Part shown: piece after piece, positions 44,965-55,629 of the stretch
Layout of the letters: every line of letters starts with the position of its first letter
How positions within the stretch are numbered: position 1 is the stretch's first letter
Assembly (NCBI GenBank): GCA_009763385.1
Contig: CM019831.1
Coordinates: 84,045,845 to 84,109,844, forward strand
Direction: 5' to 3'
Source: Coix lacryma-jobi var. lacryma-jobi
Taxonomy: Eukaryota > Streptophyta > Magnoliopsida > Poales > Poaceae
Length of the DNA: 64,000 nucleotides
Made by a program: the position numbers and the translations under genes
Notes under the pieces: model-generated
The model's database searches: none
Told to the model about the DNA's origin: nothing
What the model saw: the letters and a program-made list of their open reading frames with translations, nothing else

Positions 44965-45579
44965 ACCCGCGCCGTAGACGGGATGTGGTTCACACACACC
45001 GACCACCAGCACCGATGCCGATGCATGTCCAGCCTCCACGCCGGGCACAACGCCTTCGCCTTCCTTCTTGACTTGGCCGACGGCACTTGCGCCACACGCA
45101 AGCCCTTGTCCGACCACCCGCTAAGTGTCACGACGCCATCGTCTTCGTCCCGACTCAGCCGATGCACCGCACATCCCCATGTGCTCTCGCTCGCCGATGC
45201 CACGTGCCAGCTACCACAGCTAGTCCTCTGGCCTCTCGGTCCGTCGGTCCAAGCCTCACGTCCGCCCTTCACCACTCTGGGTACATCGGCATGGCACGTT
45301 CGCCGCACGGCACGCCCATCCTTCACCGCTCCTGATCCATCGGCACGACACGTCTCTACTTGACCTTCACCTCGCTATCGACCACTGTATCCGAGCTCAA
45401 CACCTGCACATCAACACAGCCAAGAGACACATGTTGCACATGCACACTAACACAGAAACACGACAACTCAACGCCACCGGTTAGTCATAAGCATTAAGCA
45501 CATAGAGAGATAATGATTCCACCGTGAAAAACCTCAAACCTTCCTCATCAAAGTCAATCATTCATCATATATGTTCTCA

Positions 45580-47928
45580 ATCTCCCCCTTGATGAATGCA
45601 TTGACTAACAATAAAACCAAAAAAGAAGGGTTTGAAGGCAAACCTCATTGAAGTGCCCAAAAGCCAATAAAAAACAAACACAAGGGCACTTGAGATGAGG
45701 AAGGATCATGAAAACTCCAAATAAAAGCTATCGGTCCCGAAAGAAACGGGAAAAGCGGGCAAAGCCTCCACACAACTGAAGAGACAAGAGAAGATAAGAG
45801 TTCATGAATCCCAAAAGGCACTCAAAAACCAATCTCAAATAAAATTGTCAAACAATCATCACAAAAGAAACCAAGGTACTTATCCACTTGGATCACAAAA
45901 GAAACCAAGGTACTTATCCACTTGGGTTTCGAAATTTAAGGTTACTTCTTGGGTTTTGAAATTTCTCCCCCTTGATGATTGAATTGACAAAAACTTGGCA
46001 CAAGAGATGGTTTGAGATACCAAAACTGAAAACTTGGTCCCCAAAGACATGGGCAACGGCTCAACGCAGCCAAGCAAAGGATCGGAGCAACAACTCAACA
46101 AAGAGCAAAACTCGATCACACAAAGCAAAAGACTTGGCTCCCAAAGACATGGGCAACGACTCGACGCAACCAAGTCAAAAATGAGCTAGCCCTCAAGAAA
46201 AGGCAGAAAAAGGGCTCAACACCACTAGCTCAAGGCTCGATTCTAATTGAGGCTGAATCAACGCATAAGAATGCAAAACTGCTAGTCCCTCAAGATAGAG
46301 GCACAGAGGCTCAACACAACTAGCAGAAAATTCGATACCAATCACAAACAACAAAAAAATGGTGAAAACAGCAAGTTCCTCAAGATAGAGGCACAGAGGC
46401 TCGACACAACTAGCTGAAGGCTCCATCCCAATCGAAAAAACCAAGCAAAAACTGCTAGTCCCTCAAGATAGAAGCATAACAGCTCAACACGACTAGCAGG
46501 CTCGATACCGACTAAGAAAACGCAAAAAGAAGCTCAAAACCAAATGGAGCGCAAACATTCGGAGCACGCGGAGAAGCAGCAAAGCAAAAACGACTCCCCC
46601 TGAAAGCAAGCCTAAACACAAAGGCTATGCATCAAAGCTCAGGACACCAAATGCACTCCATACTAGAAGATGGATACCAATTGAAACACATAAAAGAGAT
46701 AAACTCCCCCTAGCTCAAAGCTCTCCCCAAAATACATGACTCTCCCCTTTGTGCCAACACACAAACTCCCCCTTGCAAACAACTTCCCCCCTTGACAAAA
46801 GGGAACATGCTGAGGGGTTTTAACATTTTTCCACAAAGTTGACACAAACGCAAGACAAGTCATCAACCAAAAGCATATGGGGGCAATGAAAAGCAATGAA
46901 AGTGACCACAAAGTGTATCGGAGCTGGGGGTATGTACACTAAGCTAAAAATGCATTATATGCACAATGCAACAGTTTCAAGTGTATAGCAATCAGAATGA
47001 AAAGATGCTCAAAAGGGTGCTGCCCTGAAATTATTGCAACCAATACACATGCTAGCAAAGGCTCAAACTGATCAAATGAATACGAAATATGAACAATTGA
47101 GCATATGAGTAGTTTTAAGCCATTTTAAAAGGAGTTCACCACTAAAATAGCACTTAGCAGGAATGGACAGAAAAATCAAACAAGTGCTAACTCAAGTATA
47201 AAAGGTGAACTACCCCTAGCAAAGTTCAATCATCATGCAATAGAATGAAGCATAAACTTGCGTTATTTTCAAATTTTATCAGAGATTGCAGCGGTATTAA
47301 CACAAGTTCATATTAAAGCATGTGACTGCGAGAGGTTGAAAGCATGGTCATTGCCTAACTTTTCAACCGGGCTAAGCCTATGCAATAAAAGCAATTGGAA
47401 GCTTAAAGCACCGGTTTCGGTCTTACACTACACGGCTCAAGTTTAACTCAATTGTGCAATGAGAAACAGTCTCGATACCGTGAGGTGCTAACACATGCAA
47501 TCCCATCTCGATCTTTTCATTTCACTAGACTTGGATCAAATTTTAAGCACAGGGTAAATATGACCAATCCAAGCAAGTGAATGACTCAGTGCAAGAGACA
47601 TAGCAACCTAGCAGACAAAAGATAGCACAAGTGATCTCAACACATCCTATCCATGCTAGTTGCCAATCTCAATGGTGTACAAATTTAAAAGGTTTCATAG
47701 TTGATTAATCAAGTTCACCATTTGCAAAAATAGCTTAGCTCATAACATGTATTATGTGATCAAAAAGAGCCTAGGCTACAAGCATCATAATGAATAAACA
47801 CGACATACCAAAAAGAGCATAATCTCATTCTCATTGCTCTAAACATGAAGCTCTAAAATGCACTAGAATACATGATGAAATGCATGCAAAAGCTAGTCTA
47901 TCAAAGACAAAGCAAAATGCTTCCCCAA
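45580..47928 (-). other. C8 3' non-coding tail
   Basis: 2.35 kb, longer than other tails. Runs of CCCCC (purine tracts on minus) near 45585, 45967, 46600, 46705 and 46770. Hairpins at 46033-46499. Two 36-bp copies of a sequence with GGATCACAAAAGAAACC (45891-45928 and just before) form a short tandem repeat. No gene seen. Confidence 0.7.
46033..46499 (-). repeat. Covarying hairpin array in the C8 tail (six units)
   Basis: Units at 46033-46074 and 46133-46174 (type C), 46185-46230 (B), 46279-46326 (A; CTGCTAGT/ACTAGCAG), ~46369-46416 (A, decayed) and 46452-46499 (A; CTGCTAGTC/GACTAGCAG, 9 bp). Element-sense order is again A-B-C. Confidence 0.72.
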
Positions 47929-48480
47929 CTAAAAGGGAAGCACACACCAAACTCACAAATAAAGAGCCAAGAAACGCTCAAGCGACAGCCAGCAAAATCC
48001 ACATCGAAAAGACCACACAGCAACAAGAGGTCAAGAAGAGTACCAAAACCCGAACTCAGAAGTGTGTCGGAGGTACCTCATGAAGCGCATGACCGCCTAC
48101 TGGTGTGATACTCGAGGGGACGCATGAATCTACTGAACTCCGGGGCGCCTGCCTCGCCGAAGTCGTCTCCCCCTCGCCTGATGCTGTCGCCCCCACAGGT
48201 GCAGCTAGTGCTCACTGGAGAACTGCTCGAACGAAACCCCAGGTCATGGAAGAAGTGGGATCGGGTTCGTGAGCCGAAATGCTCTCTCTAGGCTCCTGTT
48301 CTCCTGCAAGCTCAAAAGCAAAAGAACCACAAGGTATCGTCTCGTCCAGTGTGACCTCAAGGTCTCCACAAAACGGTTAGTCACATAAAAGCATAAGGTG
48401 AACTCTCAACAAAAAGAGTCCTACCCATGAAAGATACGGCAAGGAGATCTAAACTCAAACTAGTCAAGACTACCATGCAA
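47929..48480 (-). pseudogene. pol: C8 pol remnants (RNase H end and linker)
   Basis: The last residues EFGVCFPF and stop lie at 47929-47955. A deletion leads to an RNase H patch near 48040-48090 (matching the PEFGI..CF region). A second deletion leads to the integrase-RT linker (ETxEVTLDETIPC, then FELAGEQEP) at about 48260-48380, with a 1-bp shift. Most of RT is gone. Confidence 0.7.
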
Positions 48481-49196
48481 TAGGATAAAGCACTATATAG
48501 CAAAATGCAACGTAGAGACATGATCAACCCAAAACACAGCCTAAACCTCAACACATGCTACAATGCAAAATAATTATAGCAATAGATGCAAAAGCATGTA
48601 ACATGATAAATTTGTGGAAAGGCTAGTGCTCAAACTAATCATATCAACAGGGTACATGTAGCTAACCAAAACTAGAACCTGAAAAGTGATACCTAATGAA
48701 CATGTAAAGCTCATGGAGAAATAAGGTAAAGCATGGTATAATGTTCATGAGGATCACAAACTAGCATGAAAAGTGGAATAGCCACCAAAACTATACAGAA
48801 GGCTAGCATGACATGATATACAAGATAGCACATGCTAGACTAAAACAAAACATGATACAAGAGAAAATGTACATGCAAGAACTATACAAGTGAGCACATG
48901 AAAGACCATCTCATATCACAAGACATAAATCATGGATGTACAGGGTATGAGTGTAAAAGAAAGCTCACCAAGCTATAAAAGCCTCTTTGGAGGCAATTCT
49001 AAGCGAGGTGTAGAGAATCATCAAATCTTGGTCACATCTAAAAGACCAAGTCCCATCAGGAGCATGTTCTCCACCCTGCGTCCTCATATCTACACACAAG
49101 AGGACAAAGTATCCCGAGTCTTGGATCCCGAAGGGTTAGCAAGCATATACTTGGGAACCCAAGACTTGGTCACAAAACTCAACTTATCTTGTGGGT
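48481..49196 (-). other. Decayed C8 interior with a Gag/protease-region trace
   Basis: 48481-48930 shows no recognisable coding. At about 49196-49000 the minus strand reads KLSFVTKSWVPKYMLANPSG, resembling the segment upstream of protease in other Sireviruses, with stops. It is cut by the G4 LTR. Confidence 0.5.
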
Positions 49197-51030
49197 TGTT
49201 GGTAGTTCTTAGCTTCACTAAAGATAGAGCTAGGCAACTATCCCCGGTAACGGCCTAGGAATGCTTGTTGGCACTTGCTAACGTTGTTACTAGGAGTAGA
49301 CTATGGAGTCTATCCCTGGCAACGGCGTCAGAAATGCTTGAAGCAAGACCGGTCACTATACCTAGAGGAGTGGAGCTAAAGCAGCTATCTACTAATGCCA
49401 AGTGGGGTTGTCAATCCCGACACTAGTAGGAGCTAGCTAGAGAGAATGCAATCTACCAGGAGGAGATTTTGCAAGCGCACAGAACTATCGTAGTAGCACT
49501 TCGCCTGGGAGTACCAGGTGTCGATTTATTTGATCCCAAGGGAAGGCTAGGGTGGTGTATGAGTTTAGTCAAGGAGGGGATGAGAGTCGAAGAAAAGAGA
49601 AAAAGGAAAAGGGGAGAAGGGAAGATGAAAGGCTAGAAAGAATATATGGGTGGATAGGTAAGGATGAAATGGAAGGCAAAGGTAAGGTGGATAACTAGAT
49701 AGATAGATAGTTGAAGGGAAATATGATAACTAAGGATAACTAACTACTACTAATAACTAATCCTAGATAACTACAAATAAGATAACTGCGAAGCAAGATA
49801 GTTACGAAGCAAGGCAGGCAAAAGACAATACAACAACTAAGATGAGTATAGTTTTATTCCTATCTTGTCAAGTATCGAGGCGTACTAGCCTTTACCACTT
49901 ACTTAGGTTGAACGCTAGCACAACGAGCCTTACTGTTAAACTGGGCCAACTACGTGGTGGAATTCAAGGCGCACAGGGTTGTCACCACCTGCTTGCTACC
50001 ACAGCTATCCGGGGGTCCAGCCGTATCTGAAGGTAAGTCTATAACTAAGCACCACGCTTAACTATATTCTAACTATCTCTACCCTAGCTTTGAATAGAGA
50101 CACCCTTGCGGACGTCAGAGCAAATACTTGACTTAATAAGATAAACACTAAACTAACTAAGCAACCTATTGGCAAAGATCAAACACTAAGCACACTAGAG
50201 ATTAACTACTATAGCTAAGTGAATTGAAATCTAGGATAGCTAGGCACTCAAGCAATCAACAAAGTATACTACTCAATACTGGTTAGTAGAATAATGTAAT
50301 ACTTGAAATGATGAACTAGAATATAGTAAAGTGCTTGAGTTACAAGAGCAAAACCTGAACTGGAGATGAAGGAAGACTCTTCCCAACTCCAGGACCAATC
50401 ACTCGCACGCTTCTACTCTTGAGCTAAGCCTTGAGGAGCGCTTCCGCGAGGGCAATGAGGCAAGGATGCCTTGCTCTACTAGCTACCTACTTGCCTAAGC
50501 TTGGCTAAATCCTAAGCTATTAGCCTTGCTTTCTTCCTTCCTTGCTTTCCTTGCTTGATATGAAGTGACACCTCCATGGGGGTATTTATAGTAGAGAGGT
50601 GGAGTAGGGCTACTCCACCGCCACATCATCGATCTGCGTGATGATGGATGAGAGCCCTTGGATCGTAACCTCCGTCAGATCAATGGTGGAGAAGAATTAA
50701 GCATGTGCTTCTTTAATTCAACATTTGCTTCTTTGCATGGCGGCATGCATGATCCATGCCACTCCCTCCTGAGCCCTCCGATGCCACCGACCAGGTGACC
50801 GAGGGCTAAGAATTGGCCATGGGGTGGTCACACGGATCAGTGACATGGCAGGGGAGAAGTTTGGGCGCCACCTAGGTGGCGGGCGCCACCCCACTCGGGC
50901 CCAAATGGGCCCTGGTGAGTGGGCTCGCCCCCTAGTGGGTCCATTCTCCAAATTTGGTCCAAATCCTGCATTCAAATAGAAATATATGGACATATGGAAT
51001 TTGGTTAGTTTGAAACCTATTTGACTGCAG
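49197..51030 (-). repeat. G4 LTR, truncated at its 5' end
   Basis: Starts TGTTGGTAGTTC at 49197 (LTR 3' end) and runs to about 51030, where it stops some 60 bp short of the expected ACCGTCAACA. TATA (inverted) at about 50583-50590. PBS-like units inside near 49245 and 49318. No primer site or gag is attached, so it is a truncated solo LTR. Confidence 0.82.
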
Positions 51031-51050
51031 TTATGTTCTCCTTCATCAGG

Positions 51051-52115
51051 CTAAATCGAGTTCTCCTCCTCTTGAACTTCTTCATCAAATTTTGGTCCAT
51101 CGTCTTCTAGGTCACTTTCAGATTCCCATTCACCTTTTTCATTCACTATCATGGTCCTCCTGCTTGGGCATTGAGCTGCAACATGCCCGCGACCATGGCA
51201 CTTATGGCACAGAATTTCCCTACTGCGTGAGGAGGATGCAGGAGCTGAAGCAATAGTTGGGGTCGCTGCACTTGCAGCAGGTCGCTGGTGGCTTGCAGGT
51301 GAGGATGTTGTAGAGGCTGCCATCTTTGAAGGAACATTACATGAAGAGGGTCTGGATGCAGCTCCTTGAGACCGCCCTCCTCCCAAAGAAGTGCCGAACT
51401 GCTGCTTGCGCCATAGGGCCGCAACAGAATGGCTCGCATAATTCCTTCCACGTGCTTCGTGCTGAATTTTCCTTTCAGTGCGCATAGCTTGATCATCAAG
51501 GTCCTGCAAGGTATTGTATGGGAACATCTCCACAAAACTAGAAATTTCTTCATTGAGACCACCCAAAAATATTGCCATTTTTTACTCCGAATCTTCTCTA
51601 ATCACAGCCCGAACTAATAGCAACTCCATCTCCTTGAAATATTCATCGACTGATCTCTTCCCTTGCTTCAACATTTGCAACCTGTTTCTGAGGTCATGCT
51701 GATAGCTTGATGGGACAAATCGTCTCATCACTCGCTTCATCTCTTCCCAAGTGTTGATATACCCAAGTCCCAACTCAAACTGATTCTCTTGAACTTGATT
51801 CCACCAGGTGAGGGCATATCCAGAGAACTCAACTGAGGCAAGGTTCACACGACGTTGATCTGAAAGATTATGAATTCTGAAAATTTGATCACACTGCTCA
51901 GCCCATTCTAGGAACTCATATGCGATCTCTTTACCAGTAAACTTGGGAATGCTCAATTTGACACGAGCATTATTATCGGGATCGTCTCTATGGCGGCGCC
52001 CATGATGATGATCTCTACCTTCAAACTCAGCACGCTGGCGATGATCGCGATGCCGATCAAATCTTCCTCCATTACCGAAGGGATTCTCATCATGAAACCC
52101 TTCTTCTTCATCATG
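51051..52115 (-). pseudogene. gag: T1 Ty3/gypsy gag, one in-frame stop
   Basis: Minus frame from 52115 (cut by C5) to the stop at 51053-51051. An RDHRQR-type basic region leads into SIPKFTGKEIAYEFLEWAEQ, the Retrotrans_gag domain (ALTWWNQVQ; to about 51600), a TAA at 51584-51582 inside the usual ED-x-MAxFLGGL motif, then a Ser/Ala/Pro-rich linker and a CCHC knuckle (CHKCHGRGHVAAQC, about 51200). The pattern is that of chromovirus-type Ty3 gag, CRM-like at best guess. No LTR or pol of T1 is visible; the far end abuts the broken G4 LTR. Confidence 0.82.
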
Positions 52116-54123
52116 TGAAGGACCGAGAATGCAAAAGCAAGGCGACCAGAGGGGACGGTGAATGGGAGCTTCAAATTTCTTTTCAGAAACTTGTTGCCAC
52201 TGTCTCTAGAATCAACCCCAAAGGCAAACCTAGAGCTTGCGAGTGTCCATGACCCTAGATGTAGGGTGGATGCTTCTAAAAAGCACAGCGGGACACAAAC
52301 ACAACTCTAGAAAATCAACACAAAAGACGGAAATCAAAACCGACAACGAACAAACACTCAGCGGATGAAAACGTGCGACTCAGTACTGACCAGACTCAGG
52401 GGTGCGTTCGGTCGGTACTGATCGAACGCGTCCGGTCAATCAAAATCGCTTATGGACCCTTATTGTGTTGGACCGGACTCACGGTAGGGGAGCGTCCGGT
52501 CACTTGCACAAAGCGTTCGGTCAGTGGCCAAAAAAACGTGAACAGTGCAAGAGGCGAGTCCGGTCAGTTACGAAGAAAAATTCTCACTGAACATTCAACG
52601 ACCGGACGCATGCGCTCAGTGTCCCGTCAACCCGGCCCTAGCGTCCGGTCACCCCGACACAGCTCCTTTCATCCACCGATTCAACTCAATCTCACCCAAA
52701 ACAAATCCTCTAAGGATCAAACCTGGTGAGAGGAGTCACAAGGAGGATAGTGAGCTATCTCTAAGAGATCATGGCTGGAACCTATCTCAAAATCGATGAA
52801 TCAAAGAATTTCTGGGGAAGGGAAGAATAGTTGATCCAAAACGAAAACCAACCGATCTACTTGTTTGTGAGGTTTGAAGTTAATTCCTTCAGTGAAAGTG
52901 ATCTCCTCACTGTAAAGAACAAGTGGATTCAAATGGTTTTGCAAACGGAGCAATGTAGAGAGAGAACAATCGATGGGAAAAATGTGGAGAAAAGATGAAC
53001 GCGAAGAACAACTCAAGAACGCAAACCAAACCACGAATTTCCAGCCAAAATTCGTCCCCACGAGGAGACAATGAGATTACGGTCTCGTTTCCTCAAAAAG
53101 CAAATACACAAAGGTATTGTTCACCGTCTCTGCAGATCTCAGTTGCTACAACAGGGATGTGGGAGAGCAGGAAAACCTAGAAGGCAAAATAGCAAATGAC
53201 TGAGATTTGATGGGAGGTGGGTGTCTCCCTCTACTTATCCTAATTCTAGTTCCCACTCTACCCCTAACTAATTACAGAACGAACCAGCAAAACCCTAGGG
53301 TTATTCTGGACCAACTCAAGGTAGATGCTGATCCGACGGCCCCGCCCGCACAACTGGTAGCATGGCCTCAACGCCACCTCACCGATTGACGCCATGTGCC
53401 GCCACCGCTCTGCTTGTCCTTTTCGCGGACCTCGCCCCCGGTTTTGTGGCCCAAACCAGGAAACCAGCCTTCACGACCAACCCCCGGTTTTGAGGCCCAA
53501 ACCGGGAAACCAGCCGTCCATCGCTTGAGTTTTGTGGCCCAAACTCAGAAACCCCCAGCACCCAGGTTTTGAGGCCCAAACCTAGAAACCGTCCTCAGTC
53601 CGAGTTTTGTCGCCCAAACTCAGAAACCATCAGCACCCAGGTTTTGAGGCCCAAACCTGGAAACCGTCCACCGCCCGAGTTCTGTGGCCCAAACTCGGAA
53701 ACCATCAGCACCTAGGATTTGAGGCCCAAACCTGGAAACCGTCCACTCGGTGGTTTTTCTGTGGCTCAACCACCAAACCAAGCCGTAGAGGGGATGCACC
53801 GCCCGTGCACCCCGTCCACCGACACGTGTCCCCAGGTCCTCGACCCAAGCAACACCGTGCCCGCAAGTCTTCGCTCGTCGCTGTCCCAGGATGTCAGCCA
53901 CCACAGCTGATCCTCAGGCCACCGGTCCCTCAGTCCAAGCCTCACGTCCGCCCTTCACCGCTCCCGGTCCATCGGCACGGCACGTCTCTACTTGACCTTC
54001 AACTTGTCTTTGATCACTGTATCCGTGCTCGACACCTACACAACACAAGCCAAAGAACATGCGCATTATCCCAGTTGACAATCGCTCATCACTTGAGACT
54101 CGGCATACACCCATGTATCCGAA
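52116..54123 (-). repeat. C5 3' LTR (2.0 kb)
   Basis: Minus orientation from about 54123 (TTCGGATACA, with the usual TG start changed to TT) to GGTCCTTCA at 52116, inserted in T1 gag. U3 hairpin array 53436-53790. GCGTCCGGTC array 52385-52650. Candidate target duplication TCATG at 52111-52115; the partner is beyond 64000. Confidence 0.85.
53436..53790 (-). repeat. U3 hairpin array of C5 LTR, nine units
   Basis: The longest array in the window. Stems alternate CCGGTTT/AAACCGG, GAGTTT/AAACTC, CCAGGTTT/AAACCTGG and CCGAGTT/AACTCGG around GAGGCCC or GTGGCCC, ending in GGTGGTT/AACCACC near 53751-53784. A few arms carry single changes. Confidence 0.82.
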
Positions 54124-55629
54124 ATCTCCCCCTTGATGAGTGCATTGTCAACTACCAACACAAATCATAATGGAATAGAAGAAGGAAGAAGAAGAAGGAG
54201 AGAGAACTCGTCCAAATGACCCAAAAGCATAACAAAGCCAGAAGAAGGTCAAGTGAAGAAGCAGAACAACTTGGTCCCCAAAGACATGGGCAATGGCTCG
54301 ACGCAACCAAGCAAAGCAAAGCTAGCCCTCAAGAAGAGGTAGAACAGGCTCAACACCGCTAGCGAGAAAGCTCGATACCAACTGAAAAACCAATTGAAAT
54401 TCAAGCAAAATAGAGCTAGCCCTCAAGATGAGGCAGATCGGGCTCAACACCGCTAGCGAGAAAGCTCGATACCAACTGTAGAGCACAAAGGCAAAGGCGC
54501 TAGTCCCTCAAGAAAGAGGCACAAAGGCTCAACACAACTAGCAGAAAAGCTCCGAACCAATTGGAAAATTCAAAATCCTCAAAATCCGAGCCAGCTCAAA
54601 CTCCCCCTCCAAATTTCTCCCCCTTAGTTGAAAATGCTCTATCAAGTATCTCCCCTCCAAATGCATATGAGTCCAAAATGCAAGTTAGCAGCTTCAGGAA
54701 TATAGTCCAGAGAATGAGAAGATGCTCTACATAGTATAACTCCAATGACTCAACAGGAACCATACAAGCTAGCAAAGGCTCAAACTGATCACCAAATACG
54801 AAATATGAACATTTGAGTAAAGTGAGCAGTTTTTATCCAAAAAGGTATTTACCATCAAAATAGCACTAAACATGTATAGACAGGAAGTCAAACAAGTGCT
54901 AAACATGTATACAAAGTGAACTACCCCTAGCAAGGTTCAATCATCATGCTATAGAATGAAACATAGACTTGTGTATTCAAAATTTTATCGGAGTTGCAGC
55001 GGTTAAAATACACAAGTTCAAATTTCAGCATGTGATTGCGAGAGGTTGAAAGCTTGTCATTGCCTAACTTTTCAACTGTGTGAAGCCTATGCAGAAGCAA
55101 TCAGAAGCTTAACGCAACAGTTTCGGTCATACACTACACAGCTCAAGTTTAGCTCAAAGTGCAATGAGAAATAGTCTCGATACTGTGATGTGCTGACAAA
55201 CAATCCCATCTCGATCTTTCCAAATCACTTTACTTGGTTCAAATTTAAGGCAAAATATGAACATACCAAGCAAGTGAATGACTCAGAACTAGAGACATAG
55301 CAACCTAGCATATATGAAAAGCACAAGTGAATTCAACACATTCTACACATGCTAGTTGCATATCTCAATGGTGAACAATTTCAAGTTTTAAGGTCATTAG
55401 GCAAGTTCCCCATTCATAAAATAGCTCAGCTCACAACATGTATCAGTGATAAGAAAGAGCATAAGCTACAAGCATCACCATATAGCATCGGAGTGCACTT
55501 AGACAAAGCATAATCACATTCTAGAGATTATATACATGAAGCTCAGAAAGTAAAAAGGCATGATGAAATGCACAAGCTAAAAGAGAAAAGTCAGTCTATG
55601 ATACACAAGAATCAAAATGTTTCCCCCAA
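54124..55629 (-). other. C5 3' non-coding tail with polypurine tracts and hairpins
   Basis: Main purine tract at 54124-54134; further tracts near 54603, 54624 and 54645. Hairpins in element order A (54499-54542), B (54415-54457), B (54321-54363), C (54270-54311), the same order as C1. No env-like ORF. Confidence 0.8.
54270..54542 (-). repeat. Covarying hairpin array A-B-B-C in the C5 tail
   Basis: Outer stems GCTAGT/ACTAGC, GCTAGC/GCTAGC (twice) and CTTGGT/ACCAAG are all intact in this young copy. Confidence 0.78.

Larger units (their letters stand above)
43226..45579 (-). repeat. C8 3' LTR (2.35 kb), third subfamily
   Basis: Minus orientation, from TGAGAACATA (45579) to GGTCCTTCA (43226). 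TATA box CTATATATAG at 44459-44468. U3 hairpin array at 44729-44964. In place of the CCGGACGC array it has palindromic CGCGGA-ACC-TCCGCG motifs (43615-43860). Confidence 0.83.

Noticed and set aside
44591..45363. Several 100-160-codon ORFs on both strands of the C8 LTR
   Set aside because: They follow the GC-rich U3 hairpin array, which is open in many frames because of its composition.
51051..51581. A host zinc-knuckle gene
   Set aside because: The CCHC follows a Retrotrans_gag domain in the same frame with a single TAA between; it is the C-terminal half of a Ty3 Gag.
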